64,000 nucleotides of DNA from Leifsonia sp. Root227 (lineage in GTDB: Bacteria > Actinomycetota > Actinomycetes > Actinomycetales > Microbacteriaceae): assembly GCF_001428745.1 (NCBI RefSeq), contig NZ_LMIO01000002.1, forward strand, positions 62,001 through 126,000. The letters are read 5' to 3'. Below are positions 8,973-16,807 of this stretch, piece after piece. The notes below the pieces were generated by a model. The model was not told where the DNA came from. It worked only from the letters and a program-made list of their open reading frames with translations, and did no database searches. How positions within the stretch are numbered: position 1 is the stretch's first letter; each line of letters opens with the position of its first letter. Both the position numbers and the translations under genes were made by a program.

Positions 8973-9953
8973 TCACGGGCCCTCGGGGTCGACGATGCCC
9001 TTGTCCGCCCAGAACGGTTCGACTGCGGCGCGCAGCCGGGCGGCGCCGACGCGCTCGACCAGGGCGACCGCATCCAGGTTCTGCTGCACCTGTTCGAGCC
9101 TGCTCGCGCCGAACAGCGTTGTCGTGGTGGCCGGGTGGGTGAGGGTGAACGCGACGGCGAGCTGCGCCGGCGTCGTGCCGAGCTCGTCGGCGACGGCGGA
9201 GAACGCGGGAACGTCGGCGACGATGCGCTCCCTGATCGCGCCGGGATCGCGGCCGACCTCACGGCCTGGCGTGACGTTGCCCGCCAGGATGCCGCCCTCC
9301 ATCACATCGGACGCCTGCATGGTCAGCCCGTTGGCGAACAGCCGGGCGAACGGCTCGCCGTCCGGGATCGAGCGGCGCGCGACGCTGTACTTGAGCTGCG
9401 CGATCTGCGGGCCGGCGACCCCTTCCGCCGCTGCGATGTCGCTGAGCGACTGGATGTTCGCCGCCGACCAGTTGTTGACGCCCCACGCCCGGATCAGCTC
9501 GGCGTCGGCGAGTGCCGCCAGGTCGAGGACGATGTCGCGCAGGTCCAGGTCGTCGCGGCGCAGGTCGCCGAGGATCACCAGGTCGGCGTGCTCGCTGCCC
9601 ACCCTGAGCAGCGCGTGCTCGAGCTGCGGGCGGAAGCCGCCGTCGCCGAACCCCTCCAGCCACAGCTTCTCCGACAGCAGGTAGTCCTCCCGCGGGATGC
9701 GCGCCGCCCGCACGATCGCGGAGAACAGCACGTCGGTGAACACCGGAGGCTGCATCCCGCGGAACCCGTACACGCCGACGTCGAACAGGTTGACACCGCT
9801 CTCGACGGCGAACGACACCATGTCGACCGCGTCGGCGAAGTCCATCCTGTCGTAGGTGTGCCAGGAGCCCAGAGACAGGACGGAGGCGTCGATGCCCGAT
9901 GTGCCGATCGGGCGGCGGGGGATGGGGGCGGTGCTGGTGTCGCTGATGGTCAC
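8973..9953 (-). CDS. Aldo/keto reductase-like protein 1 (catalytic His replaced)
   Basis: TIM-barrel aldo/keto reductase family, 326 residues from the GTG at 9953, which sits behind GAGGAGACACC. Three members of the AKR tetrad are visible: Asp58 and Tyr62 in LFDVGVYG and Lys96 in LLSEKLWL. The fourth, the His that normally ends the DLYQIH-type strand, is Gly129 (ADLVILGD). The cofactor-side GVNNWS and the C-terminal LFGASRLEQV.QNL are conserved. It is paralogous to the gene at 13793-14767, which has the same His-to-Gly change. Family members reduce carbonyls with NADPH; loss of this His may mean a slower, specialised or non-redox role. Second gene of the operon from 11198, 58 bases before esterase 2. 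Confidence 0.85.
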   Translation of the reverse strand: MTISDTSTAPIPRRPIGTSGIDASVLSLGSWHTYDRMDFADAVDMVSFAVESGVNLFDVGVYGFRGMQPPVFTDVLFSAIVRAARIPREDYLLSEKLWLEGFGDGGFRPQLEHALLRVGSEHADLVILGDLRRDDLDLRDIVLDLAALADAELIRAWGVNNWSAANIQSLSDIAAAEGVAGPQIAQLKYSVARRSIPDGEPFARLFANGLTMQASDVMEGGILAGNVTPGREVGRDPGAIRERIVADVPAFSAVADELGTTPAQLAVAFTLTHPATTTTLFGASRLEQVQQNLDAVALVERVGAARLRAAVEPFWADKGIVDPEGP

Positions 9954-10031
9954 GGTGTCTCCTCGGTGGGGTTCGATGCTGGTGCGCGCATCCACGGGGT
10001 CGCGCGTGCGCGGGTTCTGGCACCCATGTGC

Positions 10032-11198
10032 TCAGCCGATGCGCGGGTCGATGACCGCTTTGATCTCGCCGAGCGCGGCCATCGTCGCGACCTTCTGCGA
10101 CGCCTCAGCCAGCCCGACCGGCGCGCTGAACAGCTCGTCCCACGGCAGCCTGTCGCCGAAGCTGCGGAAGAACTCGATGGCCCGGTAGTAGTCGGAGATG
10201 TCGCCGTTGAGCGAGCCGACGACGGTCAGCTCCTTGCCCATGATCGTGCTGAGCGACACGGGGTCGCCCGTCGGTCCTGTGCTGCCGACCACCACGAAGG
10301 TGCCGCGCTGCGCGGCCATCGCGACCGCTTCCGGTCCGACGCTCTGCGCGCCGGCGAGGTCGAGCACGAGGTCCGCGCCCTGGCCGTCCGTCAGGTCGAG
10401 CACACGCTGCACGGTCGCCTCGGAGCCACCTGCGATGTCGACGACGTGGTCGGCTCCGAAGCGCTGCGCCACGGCGAGCCGGTCGGCCGGTGCGCCGACC
10501 GTGACGACAGTGCCTGCGCCGGAGAGGTGCGCGACCGCCGTCGCGAAGATGCCGAGCGCGCCGGAGCCCTGAACGACGACCCGCGACCCTGGACGAACGC
10601 CGCCCGCCCGATGGAAGGCGCGCAGCACGGTCTTGGCAGCGCATCCCGCCATCGACGCCCAGGTGTCCTCCACCTCGTCCGGGATCAGCAGTTTGGCTGC
10701 GCCGGGCGTCACATAGGCGTAGTCGGCGAGACCGGCGGTCGCGAACGGGGGCACGTCGGACCGCTGCAGGAAGCCGTAGCCGCGCTTCGAGCAGGCGACA
10801 GGCTCGCGCAGGACGGTGCAGCCGAAGCACTCCCCGCAGGTGGACTCAGACCAGCCGATGCGGTCGCCGACGCTGAGCGCGCGACCGAGCGCATCCCTGG
10901 TGCCGGTGCCGACCGCGACGATCTCGCCCACCATCTCGTGCCCGAGGATCATCGGCAGCATGCCGGGGAAGGTCATCTTCCCTGACCAGATCTCGATGTC
11001 GGTGCCGCACAGCGTCGCACAGTGGATGCGCACGAGCGCCGCGCCAGGTTCGAGCGTGTCTGGCAGGGGCACGTCCTGCATGGTGAGCGGTTCGCCGTGC
11101 GCCGTGAGGACGGCGGCGCGGGTGCTGCGCGGGAGGGCGGGCGCGTCGGTCGCCGACGCGTCGGTCGTTGGTGCGGTGGTGGTGCCTGGATTCGCCAT
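10032..11198 (-). CDS. Zinc-dependent medium-chain alcohol dehydrogenase
   Basis: MDR-family dehydrogenase, 388 residues. Catalytic zinc ligands are in LCGTD (Cys64) and GHE (His87, Glu88). The structural zinc site is C-x2-C-x2-C-x8-C at 121-136, and the Rossmann motif is GSGALG. A Thr/Ala/Pro-rich tail of about 22 residues precedes the fold. The ATG has GGAG six bases upstream. First gene of a five-gene operon (dehydrogenase, aldo/keto reductase, esterase 2, esterase 1, exporter) read from the divergent promoter at 11199-11310, which holds operator A over a TAGAAT -10 hexamer. Likely oxidises an alcohol released by the esterases or reduces a ketone; direction and substrate are unknown. Confidence 0.9.
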   Translation of the reverse strand: MANPGTTTAPTTDASATDAPALPRSTRAAVLTAHGEPLTMQDVPLPDTLEPGAALVRIHCATLCGTDIEIWSGKMTFPGMLPMILGHEMVGEIVAVGTGTRDALGRALSVGDRIGWSESTCGECFGCTVLREPVACSKRGYGFLQRSDVPPFATAGLADYAYVTPGAAKLLIPDEVEDTWASMAGCAAKTVLRAFHRAGGVRPGSRVVVQGSGALGIFATAVAHLSGAGTVVTVGAPADRLAVAQRFGADHVVDIAGGSEATVQRVLDLTDGQGADLVLDLAGAQSVGPEAVAMAAQRGTFVVVGSTGPTGDPVSLSTIMGKELTVVGSLNGDISDYYRAIEFFRSFGDRLPWDELFSAPVGLAEASQKVATMAALGEIKAVIDPRIG

Positions 11199-11264
11199 CG
11201 AAGTCTCCGTTCCGTTCGACGGAATCCGGTGGCCTCACTGCGCATCCGGTCGTCGATGTGGGTT

Positions 11265-11282
11265 ATTCTACATACGTTGACC
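11265..11282 (+). promoter_or_regulatory. Operator A of a shared 18-bp dyad
   Basis: ATTCTACATACGTTGACC lies between the divergent starts at 11198 (-) and 11311 (+). It matches sites at 13747, 15665 and 18572. Its first six bases read TAGAAT on the minus strand, a good -10 for the dehydrogenase operon, so a bound repressor would block that promoter. The dyad halves are TCTAC and GTTGA. Confidence 0.65.
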
Positions 11283-11310
11283 AAAATAGCGAGCCTCTCG
11301 AGGAGGAGAA

Positions 11311-12780
11311 GTGCAGCGACGCGACACCCCAGACCCCAGCGCAGACCTCGTTCTGCGCGGCGGGACCGTGCACACCCTCGACGAGGACGACACAACGGGC
11401 ACGGCCATCGCCATCCGCCACGGCCGGGTGCTGCGCGTCGGAAGCGATGCGGAAGTGACCGCATCCATCGGCCGCCGCACCCGTGTGATCGAGCTCGACG
11501 GGCGCGCGGTGATCCCTGGCATCAACGACTCCCACCTGCACGCGACGTGGCTGGGCGCGATGTGGCCGGAGACGGTGTTCGGGGCGGCGGGGGCGGCGGT
11601 TTCCGGCTCGACGGGGGATGCGGGTGGCGATTCCGCTCCTGCTGCCCCGGAGTCCGCGGATTCCGACCCGCACGACACCTCCCGCTCCGCGCCTCTCGTC
11701 ACCACGCGCGCCGAGCGCCGGGCGGCGATCCTCCGCGCGGGAGAGCTGATCGCCTCGCTCGGCATCACCAGCTACACCGAGCCGGGCATCGGCCCCGGCG
11801 AGGACGCAGGGGCGACGGGCTGTTTCGCCCAGGACGTGTTCGATGCATACGTCGAGCTCGAAGCGGAGCGCCTCCTCACCGCGCGGGTCAACGTGCTCGC
11901 GCTGTTCGGGGTGCTCGACGGCCCGAGCACCCTCCACGAGGTGACAGCGGGTCTGCGTTCCCTGGAGCGCGAGACCACCAGGCCGGCCTGGCTGCGCGTC
12001 GCCGGCGTCAAACTGTTCGCCGACGGCATCCCGCCGATGCACCAGGCGTGGACCAGGCACCGCTACCCCGATGGCACGTCCGGTGGTCTCCTGGTGGCCG
12101 GTCTCGACGCTGACGAGCGAGCGGACAACCTCCGCAGGATGATCCTCGAAGCCAATCGCCTCGGCTACCAGGTGGGCATCCACGCCACGGGAGACCGCAC
12201 CATCGACACGGCCGTCTCCGCGGTCGAGGACGCCATGCGCGACAGCAGGATGGAGCTGCGGCACTACATCATCCACGGCGACCTGGTGACCCCTGGCGCC
12301 CTCTCCAGGATGGCCGCGCTCGGGATGGGCCTGAATGTGCAGCCTGGGATCGCGGTCGCGACCGCGTCCTGGCTGGCGGCGGTCCTGGGCGACGAGGTCG
12401 CCGCATCCGCGTGGCCGATCGCGGCGGCGACCCGGGCGGGCGTGTCGGTGTCGCTCAGCTCCGACGCCCCCATCCTCGCCCCGGACTGGCGTCAGGGCAT
12501 CGCCGACGCCGCCGCCTGGCTCGGCGCACCTGCCAGCGGCCACGAGGCTGAGGTCGACCGGATGCGCGCCATGCTCCGCGGCTACACGGTCGCCCCGGCG
12601 CGTCAGGACGGCGCCGACCCGTGGAAGGGCACGCTCGAGCCCCGCAAGGTCGCCGACTTCTGCGTGCTCGAGACCGACCCGCTGCACGTCCCGGCCGCGG
12701 AGCTGCCGGCCGTCGGCGTGGACCTGACGGTCGTCGACGGCGAGCTCGTCTACGAGCGCCTGCCCACGTACTCGCGCTGA
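11311..12780 (+). CDS. Amidohydrolase family protein 1 (YtcJ/amidohydrolase-3 type)
   Basis: Metal-dependent amidohydrolase of 489 residues. The N-terminal composite beta domain (LVLRGGTVHTLDED) leads into the metal motif D-S-H75-L-H77. KLFADGIPP supplies the candidate bridging Lys, HATGDRTID a further His, HGD (about 328) another, and SSDAPI the catalytic Asp. YtcJ-type members hydrolyse N-acyl or amide bonds; the substrate here is unknown. The GTG start follows GAGGAGGAGAA. A Gly/Ala/Ser-rich insert at about 90-130 (AAGAAVSGSTGDAGGDSA and on) is unusual for the family and looks like a low-complexity expansion. Controlled from the promoter with operator A. Only about 30% of the length looks shared with the second amidohydrolase at 18620, by eye. 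Confidence 0.85.
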   Translation: MQRRDTPDPSADLVLRGGTVHTLDEDDTTGTAIAIRHGRVLRVGSDAEVTASIGRRTRVIELDGRAVIPGINDSHLHATWLGAMWPETVFGAAGAAVSGSTGDAGGDSAPAAPESADSDPHDTSRSAPLVTTRAERRAAILRAGELIASLGITSYTEPGIGPGEDAGATGCFAQDVFDAYVELEAERLLTARVNVLALFGVLDGPSTLHEVTAGLRSLERETTRPAWLRVAGVKLFADGIPPMHQAWTRHRYPDGTSGGLLVAGLDADERADNLRRMILEANRLGYQVGIHATGDRTIDTAVSAVEDAMRDSRMELRHYIIHGDLVTPGALSRMAALGMGLNVQPGIAVATASWLAAVLGDEVAASAWPIAAATRAGVSVSLSSDAPILAPDWRQGIADAAAWLGAPASGHEAEVDRMRAMLRGYTVAPARQDGADPWKGTLEPRKVADFCVLETDPLHVPAAELPAVGVDLTVVDGELVYERLPTYSR

Positions 12781-12807
12781 CGCGCTGCGTTGCGCTGCGC
12801 TATCGGC

Positions 12808-12941
12808 CTCCGTCCGGAAGGCGAATCCGCGCGAACCGTCGCGAAGCTCCGTCCAGACGGAGATTCCGCGCGAACCGTCGCGAAGCTCCTTCCGGACGGA
12901 GGATGGTGCGGCGTGTCGCTCGCGATCTCCTTCGGACGGAC
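12808..12941. repeat. 39-bp direct repeats with dyad cores between convergent genes
   Basis: Four dyad-like cores begin at 12808, 12847, 12886 and 12927: CTCCGTCCGGAAGG, CTCCGTCCAGACGGAG, CTCCTTCCGGACGGAG and CTCCTTCGGACGG. The spacer CCGCGCGAACCGTCGCGAAG recurs almost unchanged between the first three, giving a 39-bp period. The array fills the gap between the stops of the amidohydrolase (12780) and the SDR (12951). It may act as a multi-hairpin terminator or be a REP-like element. Confidence 0.75.
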
Positions 12942-12950
12942 CGCGCGCCG

Positions 12951-13691
12951 TCAGACCAGCAGCTGGCCGCCGTCGACCGCCAGGCTCGTCCCGGTGATGT
13001 GCGCCGCTCCCTGGCCGGCCAGGAAGAGGACGGCCGGGGCGATGTCGTCCACGTCCGCGAGCTTTCCGAGCGGGATGCGCGCCGCCCAGGCCGCGCGCTC
13101 GGGCGACCCTTCCGGCATACCGAGCTGCAGCATCGGGGTGAGTACCGGCCCTGGCGCGACGGCGTTGACGCGGATGCCGGCCGGCGCGAGTTCGATGGCC
13201 GCCCAGCGGGTGATCGAGTCGACCGCCGCCTTGCTGGATTCGTACGCGCCCATCCCCGGCGTCGGCTGGCGTCCTCCGATGGAGGAGATGTTGACGATCG
13301 CGCCGCGGGTCCCCGCCGCGGTCATCTGGCGGGCGACTGCCTGCGTCACGGCGAACGTGCCGAGGATGTTGACGCGCACGATCGCGTCGTATGCGGCGAC
13401 GCTGAGGTCGGTGAGGCGTCCGTGCACCGACAGGATGCCCGCGTTGTTGACGAGCACGTCGATCGGGCCGTGGTCGGCGGCGATCTCCTCGACCGCCGCG
13501 GCCACGGCGGCCTCGTCTGTGATGTCGGCGGCGATGGCGGATGCGCCGATCTCGCTCGCGACGCGGGCGACGGTGTCGGCGTCGACATCGGCGAGGACGA
13601 CACGGTCGCCGTTCTCGATGAACGCCTCGGCGATGCCGCGGCCGATGCCGCCGCCTCCACCGGTGATGAGCACAGTGCGGGTTTCGGTCAC
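12951..13691 (-). CDS. Short-chain dehydrogenase/reductase
   Basis: Classical SDR, 246 residues, NAD(P)-dependent. It shows TGGGGGIG (10-17), NNAG (82-85), catalytic Ser137 in NISSIGG and YESSK with Tyr150 and Lys154. The C-terminal VDGG is typical. The start is taken as the GTG at 13691, behind GGGAGAGATCC; an in-frame ATG at 13712 lies upstream of this ribosome site and is less likely. It is transcribed away from aldo/keto reductase 2, and operator B covers a perfect minus-strand TATAAT (13747-13752), so repression by the shared regulator is expected. Probably acts on an alcohol or ketone of the same pathway. Confidence 0.9.
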   Translation of the reverse strand: MTETRTVLITGGGGGIGRGIAEAFIENGDRVVLADVDADTVARVASEIGASAIAADITDEAAVAAAVEEIAADHGPIDVLVNNAGILSVHGRLTDLSVAAYDAIVRVNILGTFAVTQAVARQMTAAGTRGAIVNISSIGGRQPTPGMGAYESSKAAVDSITRWAAIELAPAGIRVNAVAPGPVLTPMLQLGMPEGSPERAAWAARIPLGKLADVDDIAPAVLFLAGQGAAHITGTSLAVDGGQLLV

Positions 13692-13746
13692 GGATCTCTC
13701 CCTCTCAGGCATCGCGCCACCATGTCATGACGCCGACTGCAGTTAT

Positions 13747-13764
13747 ATTATACAAACGTAGAAA
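13747..13764 (+). promoter_or_regulatory. Operator B of the shared 18-bp dyad
   Basis: ATTATACAAACGTAGAAA lies between the SDR (13691, -) and aldo/keto reductase 2 (13793, +). Its first six bases are TATAAT on the minus strand, a consensus -10 for the SDR. The right half-site GTAGA fits the dyad consensus exactly and the left half reads TATAC. Confidence 0.65.
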
Positions 13765-13792
13765 AAAGCGAAGCTGCTTCAGGAGGCCAGTC

Positions 13793-14767
13793 GTGTCATT
13801 CACCGGAACCGTCCCCACCCGCGCACTCGGCCCAGGCGGCCCCGAGGTGCCCGTCTTCGCACTCGGGTCGTGGAACACCTGGGACAGGATGGAGTTCGAC
13901 GACGCGGTCTCGCTCATCCGGCGCGCGCACGAGGTCGGGGCAGCGTTCTTCGACGTCGCGCACTACAACATGGGCCCGCACGCGGAGAACGCGAAGACCG
14001 ACCTGATCTTCGGCGAGGCTGTGCGTGCATCCGGTCTCGGCCGCGACGAGTACCTTCTCTGCGGCAAGCTCTGGCTGTGGGAGTATCCGCAGACGACGTT
14101 CGCCGACCAGATGCGGACCTCGCTCGACCGCATCGGCGTCGACAAAGCCGACCTGGTCGTCGTCGGCGACTATTTCGGCGAGGTGGATGTGCGCTCCATC
14201 GTCACCGATGTCGCCGCCGAGATCGCGGCAGGGCGCTTCGACGCCTGGGGCGTCAACAACTGGGCGATCGACGATGTGCGACTCGCCATCGCGTTCGCGC
14301 ACGAGAGCGGACTGACCCCTCCGACCTTCGCGCAGCTCAAGTACGGGCTGGTCCGCCGCACGATGGCGGAGGGCTCGTACTACGGCGATCTGTTCCGCTC
14401 CGGCGCGCTCGCGCTGCAGGCGTCGGACGTGTTCGAGGGCGGTATCCTCGCCGGAAAGCTCGCGCCGTCCCGCAAGATCGGCGCGGACGTCGGCGGCATC
14501 CGGGAGCGGATCGTGGCTGCGTACCCGCGCGTGCTGCAGATCGCGGACGGCTTCGGCGCGACCCCGACACAACTCGGTCTCGCGTTCGTGCTCGCGCACC
14601 CCGCGACGGCCAATGTCCTCTTCGGTGTCAGCCGTGCCGACCAGCTGGAAGACAACCTCGGCGCGCTGGCCATGCTCGACCGGGTGGGGGTGGACGCGCT
14701 TCGTGCGGCGACAGAGGAACTGTGGCTTGACCGCGAGGTGAACGCGGACGGCACGTGGAGCATCTGA
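13793..14767 (+). CDS. Aldo/keto reductase-like protein 2 (catalytic His replaced)
   Basis: Paralogue of the protein at 8973-9953, 324 residues. The GTG start has a perfect AGGAGG six bases upstream; the frame before it runs through the promoter. Tetrad members Asp54 and Tyr58 (FFDVAHYN) and Lys92 (LCGKLWLW) are present, but the His position is Gly125 in ADLVVVGD, as in its sister. Shared blocks include AWGVNNW, AQLKY, ALQASDVFEGGILAGK and GGIRERIVA. The two copies therefore diverged after the His was lost, and both were kept in one regulon. By family it would bind NADPH and a carbonyl compound; the reaction is uncertain. A 9-bp repeat array begins at its stop codon. Confidence 0.85.
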   Translation: MSFTGTVPTRALGPGGPEVPVFALGSWNTWDRMEFDDAVSLIRRAHEVGAAFFDVAHYNMGPHAENAKTDLIFGEAVRASGLGRDEYLLCGKLWLWEYPQTTFADQMRTSLDRIGVDKADLVVVGDYFGEVDVRSIVTDVAAEIAAGRFDAWGVNNWAIDDVRLAIAFAHESGLTPPTFAQLKYGLVRRTMAEGSYYGDLFRSGALALQASDVFEGGILAGKLAPSRKIGADVGGIRERIVAAYPRVLQIADGFGATPTQLGLAFVLAHPATANVLFGVSRADQLEDNLGALAMLDRVGVDALRAATEELWLDREVNADGTWSI

Positions 14768-14836
14768 TGCGTGTGATGCGTCTGGTGCGTCTGATGCGTC
14801 TGGTGCGTCTGATGCGTCTGGTGCCTCTGATGCTGG
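14765..14836. repeat. 9-bp tandem repeat array (8 units) starting at a stop codon
   Basis: Units of TGRTGCGTC (alternating TGATGCGTC and TGGTGCGTC, with two decayed units at the 3' end) run from the TGA stop of aldo/keto reductase 2 to 14836. The two unit types alternate, so the effective period is 18 bp. The array sits in the convergent gap before the hydrolase stop at 14897; the rest of that gap shows nothing recognisable. Confidence 0.85.
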
Positions 14837-14896
14837 TGGGGTAGCGCGAGGCGGATCGCCGGGCGTCGAGGCAGGCGTTGGGGCCTGGCGGATGTG

Positions 14897-15637
14897 TCAC
14901 TCCGCCAGGTACGCCACCGCCGCCTCCCGGAACTCGGCGCTGTCCAGCGCGCCTCTGTGGTCGCCAGGCACACGCACGATGCTCGCCCCCGGCACGGCGG
15001 CGACGAGCTGCTCGATGCCGCCCGACATGGGATCCTCCGAACCGGCGACGAACAGGGTCGGCACGTCCGGCGCGCCGTCCTGGGGTGAGAACGGTTCAGA
15101 GCCGAGTCCGGCGATGAGTGCCACGAGGGACGCGGTGTCCCTGCCAAGCGCGGACACCATGCCCGCCATCATCCCGGTCAGCGGGTCGATGGTCGCGCCC
15201 GCCTCCGCCCCCGCCCCTGTCGCCAGGAGGAGCGCATCCACATCCACTGCCGCGAACGGCTCGAACGGGCTCAGGCCGCCCAGCACCATGCGGCGCACCC
15301 GGTCCCCGGATGCGGAGGGCAGCTCCCAGGCGAGGCGCGCGCCGAGCGAGTACGCGACCACATCCACCTGGTCGACGCCGAGCGTGTCGATGGCGGCGAC
15401 GATGGTGTCGACCACCGCCGTCGTGGTGGCGGATTCGGCGGCGACCGCCGGGGAGGCGCCGTGGCCGGGGAGATCGACGAGGTGGCTGGTGCGGCCGGCG
15501 TCGGCGAGCGCCTGGGGCCAGCCGGTCGCCGCGAAGTCCTCGTGTCCGCTCGATGCGAAGCCGTGCAGGAGCACCACAGGGGGCAGGGACGCGCCTGGCG
15601 CGACGATGGTCTGAATGCTGAGGGGAGGGGTGGGCAT
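14897..15637 (-). CDS. Alpha/beta-hydrolase (BioH/MenH-like fold)
   Basis: Small alpha/beta-hydrolase of 246 residues. It has the oxyanion strand VVLLHGF (21-27), LPGHG (56-60), the nucleophile Ser97 in A-Y-S-L-G, a candidate acid Asp in VAGSEDPM and His in PGDHRG. The elbow begins with Ala instead of the usual Gly. The ATG is preceded by AAGGAG. Its promoter is the clearest in the cluster: TTGACG and TAGAAA separated by 17 bp on the minus strand, with operator C lying over the -10. It could cleave an ester, lactone or C-C bond; members of this fold are too diverse for a firm call. Confidence 0.85.
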   Translation of the reverse strand: MPTPPLSIQTIVAPGASLPPVVLLHGFASSGHEDFAATGWPQALADAGRTSHLVDLPGHGASPAVAAESATTTAVVDTIVAAIDTLGVDQVDVVAYSLGARLAWELPSASGDRVRRMVLGGLSPFEPFAAVDVDALLLATGAGAEAGATIDPLTGMMAGMVSALGRDTASLVALIAGLGSEPFSPQDGAPDVPTLFVAGSEDPMSGGIEQLVAAVPGASIVRVPGDHRGALDSAEFREAAVAYLAE

Positions 15638-15664
15638 GTTGGTCTCCTTCGACGACTACCTGTT

Positions 15665-15693
15665 TTTCTATGTTAGTAGAAAATAAACGTCAA
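15665..15693 (-). promoter_or_regulatory. Promoter with operator C (15665-15682) of the shared dyad
   Basis: On the minus strand TTGACG (15693-15688) and TAGAAA (15670-15665) are 17 bp apart, a good sigma-70-type promoter for the hydrolase starting at 15637. TTTCTATGTTAGTAGAAA (15665-15682) is a perfect 6-bp inverted repeat around six bases. Read on the minus strand it aligns with operators A, B and D. It also lies upstream of the divergent methyltransferase gene (15792). Confidence 0.7.
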
Positions 15694-15791
15694 CGTCTGT
15701 AGAGTCAGGTCATCTCCACTCAGACATCGCCGTCCGGAGGTCATCGCAATGGAAGGCCAGCGGCGGCGCCACGACAGAAAGAGCGTGACAA

Positions 15792-16781
15792 GTGACCTCA
15801 ACCCGTGCAGCAACGCCAGAAGCGATCGTGGACATCGCCATCGGTTTCATGGGCGCGAAGCAGCTCTTCGCCGCCAGTCGCGTCGGCCTGTTCACCGCCC
15901 TCGCGGACGGCCCCCTCGACGTGGCGGGTCTCGCAGCGGCGACCACGGTCTCCGAGCAGCAGATCCGCGTGCTCGCTGACAGCATGGCGGCCCAGGGCCT
16001 CCTCACCAGGACGGATGGGCGCTACGAGCTCACCCAGGATGCAGCCGCCTACCTCACCGGCGATCGCGCGGACATCGACCTCGCCCCGTTCCTCGCCTTC
16101 CTCAACGCGACCAGCTACCCGCAGTGGCTCGGCTACGACTCGACCGTCGACACCAACGACGCAGGCGTCCTCGACCTCGACGACGCAGGCTGGGGAGCGT
16201 TCCTCGACGGCGTCATGACATACAACGAGCTGCACGCGGCGATGCTCGTGCGCCACTTCGACTTCGCGCCATACCGCAACGCGCTCGACCTCGGCGGTCT
16301 CAGCCCGGCGTTCGCCGCTCAGGCGATGCGCGCGAACCCCGACCTGCGAATGCGTTTCGTGTTCGACCAGCAGTCGGTGCCGTCCGTGCAGGCGGCCGTG
16401 GATGCGGCGGGGCTCGCCGACCGCTCTGTGGTCGAGGGCGCGGAGACGGCGACGGCGGAGCCGGGAGGGGAACACGACCTCGTGCTCGTCAATCACGTGA
16501 TCCACCGCTTCAGCGACGCGGAGAACCGCGCGATTCTGCAGCACGCCCGGGCCGCAGCCGCGCCCGGGGCGACCCTGGTGGTGCTCGACTTCTTCCTCGA
16601 CGACGACCAGGAGCAGCGCAAGATCGACGCCCTGCACGCCGGCGAGTACTACAACATCGACGGAACGGTCGTCTACCAGGAGTCCGTGGTGCGCGAGTGG
16701 CTCGCGGCAGCGGGCTGGACACCGCGCGGCACGATCGCCCTCCCCGGCAGCCCGCGCATCCTGGTCGCCGACGCCGCCTGA
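15792..16781 (+). CDS. O-methyltransferase-like protein (winged-helix plus Rossmann domain)
   Basis: Resembles family-2 O-methyltransferases: residues 10-85 form a winged-helix dimerisation region (LFAASRVGLFTALADGPL, then EQQIRVLADSMAAQGLL). The SAM-binding domain begins at about 157 with ALDLGGLSPAFA. In active members this motif is normally G-G-G-x-G; here it reads G-G-L-S-P. FDQQSVP (about 193) and VVLDFFLDDD follow the usual order, and no clear His-Glu catalytic pair stands out, so activity is uncertain. The GTG at 15792 has only a weak AGAAAGAG upstream. It is followed after 26 bases by the MBL hydrolase, probably as one transcript, and is likely controlled through operator C. Confidence 0.75.
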   Translation: MTSTRAATPEAIVDIAIGFMGAKQLFAASRVGLFTALADGPLDVAGLAAATTVSEQQIRVLADSMAAQGLLTRTDGRYELTQDAAAYLTGDRADIDLAPFLAFLNATSYPQWLGYDSTVDTNDAGVLDLDDAGWGAFLDGVMTYNELHAAMLVRHFDFAPYRNALDLGGLSPAFAAQAMRANPDLRMRFVFDQQSVPSVQAAVDAAGLADRSVVEGAETATAEPGGEHDLVLVNHVIHRFSDAENRAILQHARAAAAPGATLVVLDFFLDDDQEQRKIDALHAGEYYNIDGTVVYQESVVREWLAAAGWTPRGTIALPGSPRILVADAA

Positions 16782-16807
16782 CCCCGCGCGGCCGGTAGCC
16801 TGACGGG

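Noticed and set aside
14765-14836. Possible CRISPR array
   Set aside because: Units are only 9 bp, contiguous and without unique spacers; no cas genes are near.
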